NCBI GenBank assembly: GCA_022494885.1
Contig: JAGVSM010005053.1
Span: 62,001-126,000 of the forward strand
Direction of reading: 5' to 3'
DNA length: 64,000 bases
Origin: Micrasema longulum
Taxonomy: Eukaryota; Arthropoda; Insecta; Trichoptera; Brachycentridae
Below are positions 11,286-21,960 of the stretch, in pieces. Below the pieces are notes generated by a model. The model did no database searches and was not told the DNA's origin. It saw only the letters and a list, made by a program, of their open reading frames with translations. The position numbers were made by a program, and so were the translations under genes. Numbering within the stretch: the first letter of the stretch is position 1; each line of letters starts with the position of its first letter.

Positions 11286-11876
11286 TGGTAAATTATAACA
11301 TCTTAAAATAGTAATTAAATATATAATTATATAAATAAATCAATAAAATTCAAGAAATATTTTTATTGACAGCTTTTTAGATTTAAGTTTGGTGAAAAAT
11401 TTAGGGGGAATTTTTGGATGTCAGATTCTCTATTAAGGCGCAAAGTTTTTTCAGTTATTGAATTTACAACGTTAGCTAAGGAAGATATTTTAAAAAGATC
11501 TCCCTAGCGGATAAGCCGAAATTAAGGTGAATATTTAGAAAACACAAGAATTACAAAATTCGGTTGGCACAATGAAAATTGTTTAGACTTTCGTTAGTAA
11601 AACATGAGGAGACTGGCTGAGGCAAGTCTCACCTCTAAGCGAAGTTAGCGTTCAAAATCGAATGAATAATTCAGCTTAAGCCAAGATTAGATTAGCCTCT
11701 TATTCCTTATTCTGAACTCCTCACGCCTCCCCGCCCGGCAGGCGATAGTGATACTTATCAACATTTATCTCAGAAATTACATTATAATTTCTGTCTTTCT
11801 TTATACAACATTATAACAAACACGATATCGCAAATTGAATACAAAGCATTATTGGAAGACAAATAATTTCGATTTA
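11286..11876. other. Unassigned interval
   Basis: No coding signal. A slightly GC-richer patch at 11600-11745 (around GCCTCCCCGCCCGGCAGGCG) is not assigned. Confidence 0.35.
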
Positions 11877-12092
11877 ATAAAATAAAATAAATAAAACAAC
11901 TTTGTTTTAAACTACTAATTTTTATTTTTCACAGACCGGTTTCAAAGCAAACAAGCTTCTTTGTCAAGGTTAACGTAATTCAATAATTACGTTACGTAAA
12001 CCTTGACAAAGAAGCTTGTTTGCTTTGAAACCGGTCGGTGAAAAATAAAAATTAGTGTTTAAAAACAAAGTTGTTTTATTTATTTTATTATA
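11877..12092. repeat. Near-perfect palindrome of two hammerhead-like retroelement tails
   Basis: Arms of about 105 bases (11877-11979 and 11984-12092) are inverted copies separated by CAAT, and can form one long cruciform. Each arm, read outward, contains CCTTGACAAAGAAGC, a short loop, GCTTTGAAACCGGTCGGTG, then AATAAAAATTAGT and a tail ending TTGTTTTATTTATTTTATT. The GAAACCGGTC segment preceded by a hairpin resembles the 3' half of a hammerhead motif. The same tail recurs at 56985-57060 (minus), 17415-17520 (plus) and 18585-18690 (plus). The few arm differences (for example CAGACCGG against CGACCGG) imply some age. Confidence 0.85.
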
Positions 12093-12204
12093 ATGAATAA
12101 CCACAAAGTTAGTGCTTCAAATATAAACTTTATATTTTAAATTTCGATTTGATTTTTAAAATTTTGACAAAATTATTGAAACCTTAAAAAAATTAAATAC
12201 AAAC

Positions 12205-12995
12205 TAGTTTATGACGCTCAAATCACTAGGACGAGTAAGATTTTGTTTAACAAAGAATAAAATAACATCGTATTGGGTGTAAACATAAGTAGTCGTGAGC
12301 ACCAAAAGTAAAACAAAATGGTCAAGGTTATACGTCATTCAAAAAAAAAATGCTCTGCAAGATGATGTGTTTTTTTTACTTTACATATATTATTGTATTC
12401 GATTACATGCCTTCAAAACGGAATTTCAAGTTTACAAAAGTGTGCATTTTTAACACCCCTTCTGTTCCCGAAATAAATCTGCTAAAGCTGCTCGCAACAT
12501 TGACGCAGTGTACCATAAAATGGTATGAATAATGAATTAATTTGTCGTAAAATAAAGAAGGAGTATACATTATTTACAAATTTTTTGATGTTAACATAAG
12601 TTGTGTCCGTGGAACAAGTGGACACAAAAAAAATAAATTGGTCAATACATTAATACATTCTCTTTAATTATTTTACAATTATAAGCCAATAATTTAAAGC
12701 TTCTTCATTGTACTCTGCGCAAATATCGTGACCATTTTTGGCAGTTTTATTTCATCGATTGAACGCAAACAGAACGAGGTGTCGAAAACGCTTCATTTCA
12801 TCCACTTGAAATTCCATTTTAAAGGCTTGGAATTTTATAAAATAATATATGTAACGTAAGCAAACACAACATCTTGTAGGGCAGATTTTTTTTACAATGA
12901 CATATAACCATTACCATTTTGTCATACTTTTGGTGCTCATTTTTAAATTTGGAAAAAAAATTAAACAACTTATGTTCGACAACTAATACAATTTT
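12205..12995. mobile_element. TIR-type non-autonomous element
   Basis: The left arm (about 12225-12370) and right arm (about 12840-12995) are inverted relatives: GAGCACCAAAAGTAAAACAA on the left against TTTTGTCATACTTTTGGTGC on the right, and CTGCAAGATGATGTGTTT against CAACATCTTGTAGGGCAG. The interior has only small chance ORFs (12350-12532, 12919-13101). This looks like a miniature or internally deleted DNA transposon. A solo end is at 3005-3140. Confidence 0.6.
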
Positions 12996-13774
12996 GTATA
13001 GAATTTCTGATTCCTATGTTAAAACCATAGAATTAAGAATAGTCCAGAAACTGCATACGCACATAAAACAGAAGGCGACTAAACTACTCATAAATAAGTA
13101 GGTTCACGTTTTGACCCATTAGTTTCTTTGAAGACGTCGCTCAGCACGCAACTCCTGATTTGAATTTAACCTTGCCGTGTTGTGTCCTTTTAAAGTGTAG
13201 AAATACTGCTAGGATCTTAAAGAAACAGGAAAGTATCACATTTCATGTGTAATTAGCAAACGAATGTTTAAGTAGCAAATGTATTACTTAAAAATTGAAT
13301 TATTTTTTATCTGTCAGATTGTCGAAGAAACAAAATGGAAATTTCGTTAGTGTTGCTAGGGTAGTAATTTTTTTACCTTACTTTGCTCATCTAATAAGAG
13401 AAATAATGAAAATTGGACCTCGGATTAAAAAACTCGGTGGTGAGCATTTGACCGATATTATATTTAAAACATAAAATATTATTTAACAGGATTTAAAAAT
13501 ATCAGTTTTATGTTAAATAAAATTTGTTTTATATTTTAAGTTTAAAGTTAATTAATTCAATTTCTCTTATTAAATTACCCATTTCTTATCTTTTGATTAT
13601 CTTATGATTCTACGCTCTTTTTGGACTATTCATAATTTTATGGTAAAAACTATGCGTTATAAACCAGAAAACGTGTATGAAAAAAACAAGGGATTAAAAA
13701 TGTATTCCTATGCGCAAAAATTTCCTAGTGCGGAATTTTCCAGTGAGAAGCTTTAATGAATAATATTTCAAGTT
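12996..13774. other. Unassigned interval
   Basis: AT-rich; nothing recognised. Confidence 0.35.
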
Positions 13775-13970
13775 CGTCCAAATGCCTCTGGACAAAGACT
13801 AGACTTCACCCTTTAGGGAGTTATTAAGGTTAACATACCAAAAAATATATGAACATCTAGGCATTTACAGGTCACTGGATGATTTAAGTAGCCAAAGAAA
13901 AATATCGCTGTTTAAATGCCTAGATTTTCAAAATTTTTCGTCTCAAAATTGTTCTCCATCTCTGTTGTAA
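13775..13970 (+). mobile_element. MITE family M1, copy 1
   Basis: Begins GTCCAAATGCC, continues CTAGACTTCACCCTTTAGGG and contains two copies of the family signature, CATCTAGGCATTTACAGG (inverted) and AAATGCCTAGATTTTC. The same landmarks occur at 33740, 34724, 42070, 46473 and 49420. No ORF. Confidence 0.6.
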
Positions 13971-14509
13971 TGTGTGAAACTATAAGAATAAAGCATAACA
14001 AATAATTATCCAGTAATCAAATGGTTCGATATGTCTAGAAAACGTGATTTTTACAACCTCTTAAACACAAAGTTACGTACATCGCTTTCCACATTATTGA
14101 CTGATTGAAAAACCCCCAATTGTTTTCACTGAGTTCCCATTAATGGAGTAACCGTGTTGTTCCCAGTTCGCCAAAGTGGGCCATAGGAGAGGGAAATTAG
14201 CAAAGTTAGGAGCGCAGGCCACGAGAAGTTAGCCGAGTGTACTTACGCTTCACGTTATATCAATTTATTTTGTTCTGCGATATTTGGGAAATTTTATCCA
14301 CCAATTTGACTAATTAAACTAAGTATTTAATTCAGTATCAGTAGTTTTTTCAAAGTGATATAGCAGTTGACTTGTGCCTAAAAATTTTAAGAAAATATAC
14401 AGATAAGAGTTTACTTTGAAGAAGTTAAAAATATTGGTTGAGCCGATAATTTGTTTCCATGTATTTTAGCTAGAAGAATCATATGTAAGTAGATACTGGC
14501 TAATTTTGG
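13971..14509. other. Unassigned interval leading into GC-richer DNA
   Basis: Mostly AT-rich. Around 14160-14250 composition rises (GCGCAGGCCACGAGAAG). No gene recognised. Confidence 0.35.
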
Positions 14510-14821
14510 TTTTGTAAAGTTGCCACGCCTGACGAGACATTTTCGGTTTGGCTACACTGCTTTCCCTCCCGCTCTTCTCTTCGCTTTTTTGACGAGTTAT
14601 GTCCGCCCGCATTTTGAATTGTTAAAAAGCATTTTCGCTTTTCGCCGTTTAAGTAATAACTTCGCCTATAATCGTACAATGCCGCGAAAATTTCATCATC
14701 CATCGCCGTTTACCATCATCCGCCGCTTCCAGACAAAATTGTGTGCCTGCAGTGTTCCTGGATCACCAATTTCCCTGATAGCGTGAGCTGATCGCCGATA
14801 AGGAAAAGGACTCAACAGCAG
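14510..14821 (+). promoter_or_regulatory. Candidate 5' untranslated exon or promoter island
   Basis: About 310 bases are clearly richer in G+C and CpG than the surroundings. They end at CAGCAG followed by GTTAGT (boundary 14821/14822), a good splice donor. The ATG at 14681 opens a frame that stops before the donor, so if it is an exon it is probably untranslated. No repeat family in the window matches it. Alternatives are a CpG-containing regulatory element or an unrecognised transposon. The longer open frames here (14520-14786 plus, 14500-14703 minus) show no domain. Confidence 0.3.
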
Positions 14822-15149
14822 GTTAGTCAGTGTTAAAACATGTTGATTTTCTCTGGTCTGAGTACATTTCAAATAGATTTAGGGCTGCATCCACTAGCTC
14901 AAATTGACAGTTTGGAGAATTCATTTATTGTCCGCTATCATAAAATTATTTTTTAAAACGCAAAGTGAATTCTATTTGCACTGATTCACCATAATATAAT
15001 TTCAAAAGTAGGTACTGTTTTAAATTTAGACTCTTACAAATACACACAAATAACTGAAATAATATTTTTATTAATTATAAAAACAAATTCTAAAATTCTT
15101 ACTGATTACCTAAATATTTTTAGACCATTTCCAAAAAGTAGTAAAAAAA
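14822..15149. other. Unassigned interval
   Basis: AT-rich; nothing recognised. Confidence 0.35.
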
Positions 15150-15252
15150 CTGGTGCTGGAAAAATGGGAATCGAGTTGCAGTAAAGTAGGATTCGAACCC
15201 CGGAACTTTGATCCGAGAGTCCACAACACAACCACGGAACCACACAACTCAG
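15150..15252 (-). mobile_element. tRNA-like SINE (family 3), copy 1
   Basis: On the minus strand the sequence reads TGGTTCCGTGGTTGTGTTGT (A-box area), GGACTCTCGGATCAAAG, GGGGTTCGAATCC (B box, 15188-15200), then CAACTCGATTCCCATTTTTC. The last block matches the bodies at 37700-37860 and 46185-46325, which defines the family. Confidence 0.7.
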
Positions 15253-17224
15253 TTCAAACACATTTGATTTTATAACTGGTGATGTTGTTTTGTAATTACG
15301 TTATCATTTTAATGCGTAATTTAGAAAAATTGAAGCTATTAGCTTTGGAAGTGAGAACGTCAGACTTGGTATACTTATTGGCTCTGGGAAAGACTATCGT
15401 GGAATGATCTTTCCAGGATACGTGGGTATGCCGATACTGTAAATACGTTGTTTTGCCAATCAATATACCTACACATCTTACATAATGGATCATTCCCGCA
15501 AAGAAAATTTTTAAGGGCAATTTTATGGTGATTTTTTTTTGAATATTTTTCATTTTTTAATTTAAGTATGAATGTCAGCATGTCCGTATAAGGTTTATAA
15601 TAAATAGCAAGTTTATACTAAGTTTTCTTTGAATCTTATAAAACATTGGATCTAGTTGAAGGTTTTAATGTTGGAATAAAAACTTTAAAATTCAAAAGCT
15701 CGAGTATTCTTCGAAAATCTTTTGGTAGTCGTACAGCTCTGGAATAAAGAAATTCAGTAGTAAAGTAAAGTATTTATTTGATTAAATAATACAATGAGAG
15801 TACAAATAAAAGCCGAGAATGCAATTGGATGTCTAACTTTAACTCGAAGAAAAAACATTTAAAATAAATGTTCGTAAAAGTTGAACGATCAATATTTTAA
15901 CAGAGACGGTGTAACTCGTTGAAAACGGAATGTGAAAATACAAAATAAATCCACATATTTTTAGATAAATCTTAGATAAAGATTATTAAAATAATCTTTA
16001 TGTTGAGCAATATTTTATATATGGCAAGACGCAAGACAAATGTCTGCTTATATTGTTAAAACCCCCAAACGTTTACATCCAGAATTCAAGCGATCATTTT
16101 TAAGAACCCTCTTGAAAGCAAATTATTTTTAATGCTAAAAGATGTATGTACCATTACAAGGTGAGTAAAAAAAAAAAAGTTTACAATTTTTAAATAAGTG
16201 TACCAGCCCAAAAAATCGAATAAAAATTTGGTTAATGAATTAAACCAAATTATCAATCACTTTAAATTAAAGCAATGTAAAAAAATGAATCAAATTGTTC
16301 TGTTTTCTATGACGCAATCTTTATTTTTCAAAAGAATCTGATGAACGCAAAATGATTAATGCAAGCACGAAACATTGACAAAAAAGAATAAAAAGAAAAC
16401 ATTTATCAAATTGGACGTGTTTTGTAGATGACAAATTATCACAAACAAAAACGTGTAATGCAATATACTCGTACAATGAACGGTATTATAATATTCATTA
16501 AATCAACTTCATTTGATGAAAAAACGGGGCATACATGTTAATCATCTTTACGGTTTATAACTGCAAGACGTGATTTTCACATTTCATTCAAGTACAAAGC
16601 GCATTAAAAAACATTAATTCGAAAATTCTGCAATCAATTGACCTGGTTAAATTTATTGTAGCCCATGATAACAACACCACACATAATTATTGTTATTAAA
16701 AAAACAGTATTTAGTTTTCCTGGGTACTACCTGTTAGTACTACAACATAATGCGATATTTTACATATAAATTTCAGCAGCAAATTATGCTTTTATTTCGT
16801 GTATTCCAATATTGTATGGTGTAGAGAATTAAATGAGTTGAATTGACATTTTTTATGGAAGTCAAATCAATTTGTTATGTGCTAATTAAGAAATAGTTAA
16901 GAATAGAAATATAATTTGACTACTGTTTAAATTTGATAGGTCAACTGTAATTTTTTTTAAATCTTAATAAATCTGGTTTGAAATGAATTCGAATATTATT
17001 GATGGTAACAGACGTATTATAGAATTATACCGATAGATAAGATTTATTACTGACTATTTGCGAGTAACAGAGCCAGTAGCATCATAAAATGTTTCGTTTA
17101 GGTTGAACCGACGTTACTTTCGTCAAAATGGAAAAAGTGAAGAGCATAATCTAACTTTTTTAATGCAACCTACATATTTATTGACGGCGGTTCTTGCAAC
17201 CGACTAGTCGCAGATGAAAATATG
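15253..17224. other. Unassigned interval, about 2 kb
   Basis: AT-rich. Around 15780-15640 the minus strand has a weak LINE-tail-like reading (YSRAVRLPKDFRR), not strong enough to call. ORFs at 15296-15581 (minus) show no domain. The rest is featureless. Confidence 0.35.
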
Positions 17225-17520
17225 CGTTAAAATAAAAAGTAAAACACTTCAACCACTTATTATTTATTTTGTTACCAACCGGTTTCCGAGCAACAACGCG
17301 CTTCTTTATAAAGATATAGTTTTCAAATTAATACAGTTATATTTGGGTGGCCATTGTTATTATTATAACATAGAATTGTATTCATTTGTGAATTATACCT
17401 TCATAAAAGACCGTATATTAGACCAGAAACCGGTAGGTAATACAAACAATAATTCAAATATAAATAAGTATTAACTTTAATAAAATAAATAAAACAACTT
17501 TGTTTTAAACCACTATTTTT
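17225..17520. repeat. Head-to-head pair of hammerhead-like tails
   Basis: The left part (17225-17315, read on minus) carries TAAAGAAGCGCGTTG, GCTCGGAAACCGGTTGGTAA and a tail. The right part (17415-17520, plus) carries AGAAACCGGTAGGTAATAC and the tail AATAAATAAAACAACTTTG. The two tails point outward with about 100 bases between them, the same layout as the palindrome at 11877-12092 but more diverged. The ORF at 17214-17474 simply reads through it. Confidence 0.6.
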
Positions 17521-17884
17521 TTTTGTTTAAACTCACAAAATATAAATTATTATAAAATAAAAACTTTGCTATAAGTGTTAAGCATTTTATTTCCTTAGAA
17601 GAACGTACTATCTAATTCTGCCTGATTGGTCATGTTTCTTTGTCTGTTCTCTAGACTCCTATATAAACGCTAACACTTTAGATAAGTGGAATAACCACCC
17701 ACCAATCCTGGTTTAGGTTCCATCACTGATTTATTTGTTTGTTTTTGTATAGATTCTAAGCTTCCATGATTTAAAAGAGAACAATAATAATTTTGAGTAT
17801 ACCAACAACAAATTTTCTAAAAAGGTAGGATTTTAAAATAGAATAAGAACAATTCTCAGTTTAAATATAAGTAATCTAATTTAA
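17521..17884. other. Unassigned interval
   Basis: AT-rich; nothing recognised. Confidence 0.35.
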
Positions 17885-18490
17885 AGGCAATTGTATCGCC
17901 GCATTTTAATTATTGTTATAGCGTTCTCTTTTTGAGTACTAATAATCAAAATAATGTATTGCAGAACGCTCAGAATAGGGGAATGAGGACAATATTAAGA
18001 TGTGGCAGATATACGAAAATTCAGCATATGTTGACGGTACCGAACATGCTTTCGGTAAAGCAAAGAATTATTTTGAATACTTAGGTGTTAATATTTAAAT
18101 AAAAAAAAAGGTTATTGCCCGAATACATGTTTAGTGATGTTCAGCGTAATAACGAAATTCATCGCTATCCTACGAGAGGAGGTAAAGGTTTCAGACCCAA
18201 AACAAGAATCCAGGCATCGCAAAACAATCTGAATCAAAAAGGCTTAAGATGTTTAATGAATTGCCAAAATAAATTAGGGATGATGGGTCTATCGTATCGC
18301 TTCGTGGGCTAGCGATGATTTTTGAAAAACAAACATCCATTTAGGTAGATAGAGTGTCATCGGAAAGCGTTTGGATTTTATAAAAATATTTGGTTTATGA
18401 AATTATTTTTGTATATTAATTGTTTATTCGTTAAGGTATAACTTTGTGTTCAAATTTTATTTGTACAGCTATTTGAAATAAATACATTAC
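17885..18490 (+). mobile_element. LINE reverse transcriptase fragment (family A), copy 2
   Basis: Reads IVSPHFNYCYSVLFLSTNNQ-like residues, then LQNAQNRGMRTILRCGRYTK (17960-18020) and MLTVPNMLSVKQRIIL (about 18029-18076). After a small shift it continues LPEYMFSDVQRNNEIHRYPT (18115-18175) and QNNLNQKGLRCLMNCQNKL (to about 18275). This is the C-terminal half of a Jockey/R1-like LINE. A 3' UTR runs to about 18490. It overlaps in content with the fragment at 1-395, so both derive from one family. Confidence 0.85.
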
Positions 18491-18584
18491 ATTAGTTTTA
18501 TATCCCCCGTCGATGGGAGGAGTGCTCTCCCGAAACTATAGTTGTATTATTCTAAGATAATAAAAAGTCTAACACTAACAAAAA

Positions 18585-18790
18585 AGTTTATAAAAAAGAA
18601 ACCGGTTGGTTAGTAAATATATTTAGTGATTTTATACAAAATAATATTTATTTATATTTTAACACGGAAAATCACAAAATTAGTGCTTCAAATATGATTT
18701 TTTTTTATGAAAAATTACTGTTGCAAAAACTAATTGGTTTTACTGTAATTTAAATTATGTGTTGAATAATAACAAAGTTAGAGCTACAAA
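18585..18790 (+). repeat. Hammerhead-like tail, solo copies
   Basis: AAGAAACCGGTTGGTTAGTA at about 18597-18616 is followed by a tail with AAATCACAAAATTAGTGCTT (about 18668-18687), matching the extension of the palindrome family at 12095-12125. A third version of that extension lies at 18765-18790. The 5' half of the motif is missing. Confidence 0.5.
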
Positions 18791-19435
18791 AAGTAAATTT
18801 ATAAAATATAAGCATTTTTTTTTTCGGCTTGCGTGTGGGTACTATAAATTCACCATATTTTTTCACCAAAACATACGAATTTTTTCAGGTCAGACTATTA
18901 TTTTATATTCATAGATGAATAAATAAGCCTCAGATATAAATAAAAACACCCTTAACTCACAGAAAACACCACACAAGCCTCGAATTTCGCAATTCAGCTT
19001 AAAACTCTAAACCAGGACTCTAGAATTCATGTGAAAATTCAGCACTCACTTTCACACACCGTATAAAATATGAATTTTAACTTTTCCCATTTGGAGTGTA
19101 GTCGGAAATCTACTTGGCACCCTTTCGGCCAGTTCCGGACAGACACGTAAATTCGCGAAGCAGGCTGTCATACTATCGGAGCTTTTCATAAAATTGCAAC
19201 CCCAGAGACATGATAAGGATTATAGAAAAGAGATAAGGCAGAATTTGAGACAAGCAATATGAGTTGTTACTGAGGGAAAAAACGTGCACTGCATTTGGAT
19301 TCAATTAAATGTCGATTTTAAATAGAACAAAAATGGAGATAAAATAACATCAAAGATACCTTTACAATACAGCATGAGATCAAAATAATTTGAAGTGTTT
19401 ATTATCCATTTTTCTGCACAAACGTTTTTAATTTG
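18791..19435. other. Unassigned interval with a GC-richer patch
   Basis: Mostly AT-rich. The patch 19085-19220 (around CACCCTTTCGGCCAGTTCCG) is not matched to any repeat here. Confidence 0.3.
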
Positions 19436-19439
19436 TATT

Positions 19440-19790
19440 TAAAAAATACAGTTCTGTGTGTGACATAAAACCAGAATCCGGGACGAATAATTATGATTCG
19501 ATGGCTGATCTCAGTTAAAAAACCCTAAATAATGAAATTATTGTGTAGTGGTTGACGCGATAGTCTACCATTATTGGGGTACTGGGTTGGTTCCCGGCTG
19601 GGTGGACGTGCAATATTGATTTTTATGGTGTTTTTGACTGTTATATTTCATTGTTCCTGAACTGGTTCTTGAAGTGTAACACTGATCACCTTACCTTCAC
19701 GTGACAGACGATCGAAATATGGTGCATTTTGTTTAACAATGCTGTGCCCTTGATGCGGAAGGAGAATGATGATGATGCTGATTAGCAAGT
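19440..19790 (+). mobile_element. Composite SINE (family 2), copy 1
   Basis: Has the family layout: a non-tRNA head (ACAGTTCTGTGTGTGA...ACCAGAATCCGGGACGA, 19450-19510), a tRNA-like middle (GTGTAGTGGTTGACGCG A-box area; GGGTTGGTTCCCG as decayed B box, about 19583-19595), then a body (GTTCCTGAACTGGTTCTTGA ... ACTGATCACCTTACC) and the GATGATGATG tail near 19767. Non-coding. Confidence 0.8.
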
Positions 19791-20479
19791 TTGAGTGGCC
19801 TTTGTAACCGGCAGAACGGTAAATGTTTTATCAAATATATAAAAAATAAACAATAGAGAAAAATAATTTTAAAAAACATATGTGTAACTAACTAGTAACT
19901 AGATTCGTTATCATTTTTTGCCGTTAGTAGAGAGCGCTGTACGCTACACGATGGTAAGATCAAGTTAAGAAGACTTGTGTTGTAATAAATTGCTGGTTGT
20001 AATAGATATTTGATTTTATTGCTTGATCTGATAAGCGATCAGAGGCGGTATAAACCTGCACTTAAAGCAGATTAGCCATGTTTCGCTATTTATTATGTAT
20101 CTTACCATCAGCATTTAAATTAATAGGTCCATAAACGACTTGAATATTGCAATAACAGTGTAATTTACCTACTTCGAAGATCCCTTTAATCATGATCGAG
20201 CAATAAAATTTGTCACTAATTGCGTGATTTGCATGCAAAATCAGTGAATAGAGAAGGAAAACACACTGTTAAATCAATCAATTAGGTTTCGAAGGTAAAA
20301 TACTAAAATACTAGATGAAAATAAAAAAGGAAAGGATATGTAAGAATACGCATTTGCAAATAAATCATTAATTTTTTTCGGTTGTCTCTACATATACCAT
20401 CAAATCTGCATTTTGCGAGATTTTACAGAAGAGCAAAAACAACGTTTGATATATTTTTTAAAGGATATCATATACTGTA
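19791..20479. other. Unassigned interval
   Basis: Nothing recognised. Confidence 0.35.
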
Positions 20480-21030
20480 GAGTTGTCAAAAATGCGCCAA
20501 TTGAAATACAATAGATACAAGTTTGGCAATTCTACAGAATCTGATAGCTTCTTTAAACATTATCAAGCTTTGTTTTTGCTCTCCTGCAAATTTCGCAAAA
20601 TGCAGTTTCGATAATATACGTGGGAATCGTCGATTTCCTGGTTCAAGTAACCAAACCTCAATACTTAAGTGCCAATTTTCACACCTTGGATTAGTAAAAT
20701 ACCTAATAACATTATTATTCCATGTCCGCACCCTAGTTGGAGCATATGGTGTCCACGAAGATCCTCCAGGCACCTCTGCCGGCTGCCAGCTCTTGTGCAT
20801 CCTTCCAAGTCAGGTTTGCGTCTCGTAGTTCTGACATAAGCTGCCGACGAACAGTCAGCAGTGGACGTCGAGAACCTGATGTCTTGTAAAGTAGGTAAGC
20901 GTGGTTAAGGCTCTCAGGGGGCATCCACAGTACATGGCCAAGCCAACCGTATCCTACTAATATACCCATGATATGACTGATTTGTTTCTTGGGTGTAAAC
21001 AAGTTGATAGGATGAGTTCTATCCAAAAAC
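20480..21030 (-). mobile_element. LINE C-terminal fragment (family D)
   Basis: The minus-strand frame 21026-20733 reads YGWLGHVLWMPPESLNHAYL ... SELRDANLTWKDAQELAAGR then GAWRIFVDTIC and stop. The 'WLGHVxRMP...LxWxxAxxLAxDRxxWRxFV' block is a standard C-terminus of RTE/CR1-type LINEs and follows a different consensus from family B. Sequence to about 20480 is 3' UTR or adjoining DNA. The last 90 codons are open; upstream protein is missing. Confidence 0.85.
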
Positions 21031-21344
21031 GGTAGTCGTATTGTTAGAGTAAAATAAAAGATAGTAACACTACAAATATATTTTACATTCCTTTACAATT
21101 TATTGATGAAACATTACTCTATCAATTTTGTCATAAAGTTGAAAAACCCACCATGGAGGCGTTTTCTACATAGAAGAAAATTAGTAAAACTATCAATGAC
21201 TTTGATTTAAAAACCTGAAATATCACCAAACAAACATTTTTCATAGAGTTTAAAACTGATTTCCGCTATTTTACTAAGTTATTGCACTTAAAAATGAAAG
21301 AACATCATAGATACTTCTTAAAAGTACTAAATATAATAAATTAA
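21031..21344. other. Unassigned interval
   Basis: AT-rich; nothing recognised. Confidence 0.35.
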
Positions 21345-21420
21345 ACTGTGTTTGTCACAAGAAGCAAAATTAGCAGTTCACAACGGAGTCCTGGTCTCGA
21401 CCCGATGTTGTCACATAAAA
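21345..21420 (+). mobile_element. Short fragment of LINE family B
   Basis: TTGTCACAAGAAGCAAAATT...AGCAGTTCACAACGGAGTCC matches the start of the copy at 46769-46810 (encoding AKLAVHNGVLV-like residues). It ends abruptly at about 21415. Confidence 0.65.
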
Positions 21421-21449
21421 ATTATACATAAAATAAAATAACTAATCAT

Positions 21450-21960
21450 ACTAGATACTAGATGCTCTACCCCGATGCTGCAAAAAAATAAAAAAATAAA
21501 TACAACTTTCGATCAAAGAGGATTAGCCTACTACTCGGTTAAAGTGTGCAATCTACTCCCATTATTCATAAGCACAATTAGTAAGTTCTTACAATATAAA
21601 ATTGCTATTAAGAAATGGATAGTGGAGGTGGGTTGCACACGTATCGATGAGTGGATCAAGCCAAATAGGTAAAACGTGTGTACTGTTTATGAAATTTGTT
21701 CTATTGGTCTTTATAAATTAGCTGTGATTTTTATGATTATTTAAGTTTTTTATTGTTTATCATGTTAATGATAATTAGGTTAATTGGATTTATTACGTTT
21801 TTTTTATTGTTATTATTATGTTAACTTTCTTAAATAGCTAATTTAAGGCATGTTTCACATTTTGTAAAATGTTTCCCTCGGCACCAGTGAGGGAACATTA
21901 TTCTGTATAAAAAAAATACAAACAATGTAAAAGTATAAATAAATAAAATAAATACAAAAC
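21450..21960 (+). mobile_element. LINE C-terminal fragment (family E) with 3' UTR
   Basis: The frame 21475-21672 reads TFDQRGLAYYSVKVCNLLP then KFLQYKIAIKKWIVE. This matches the LINE ending 'LFQRGPAYYSxKxYNxLP...FKxxxKxWL'. The AT-rich 3' UTR contains TGTTTCCCTCGGCACCAGTG and ends in an A-rich tail near 21900-21955. Confidence 0.75.
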
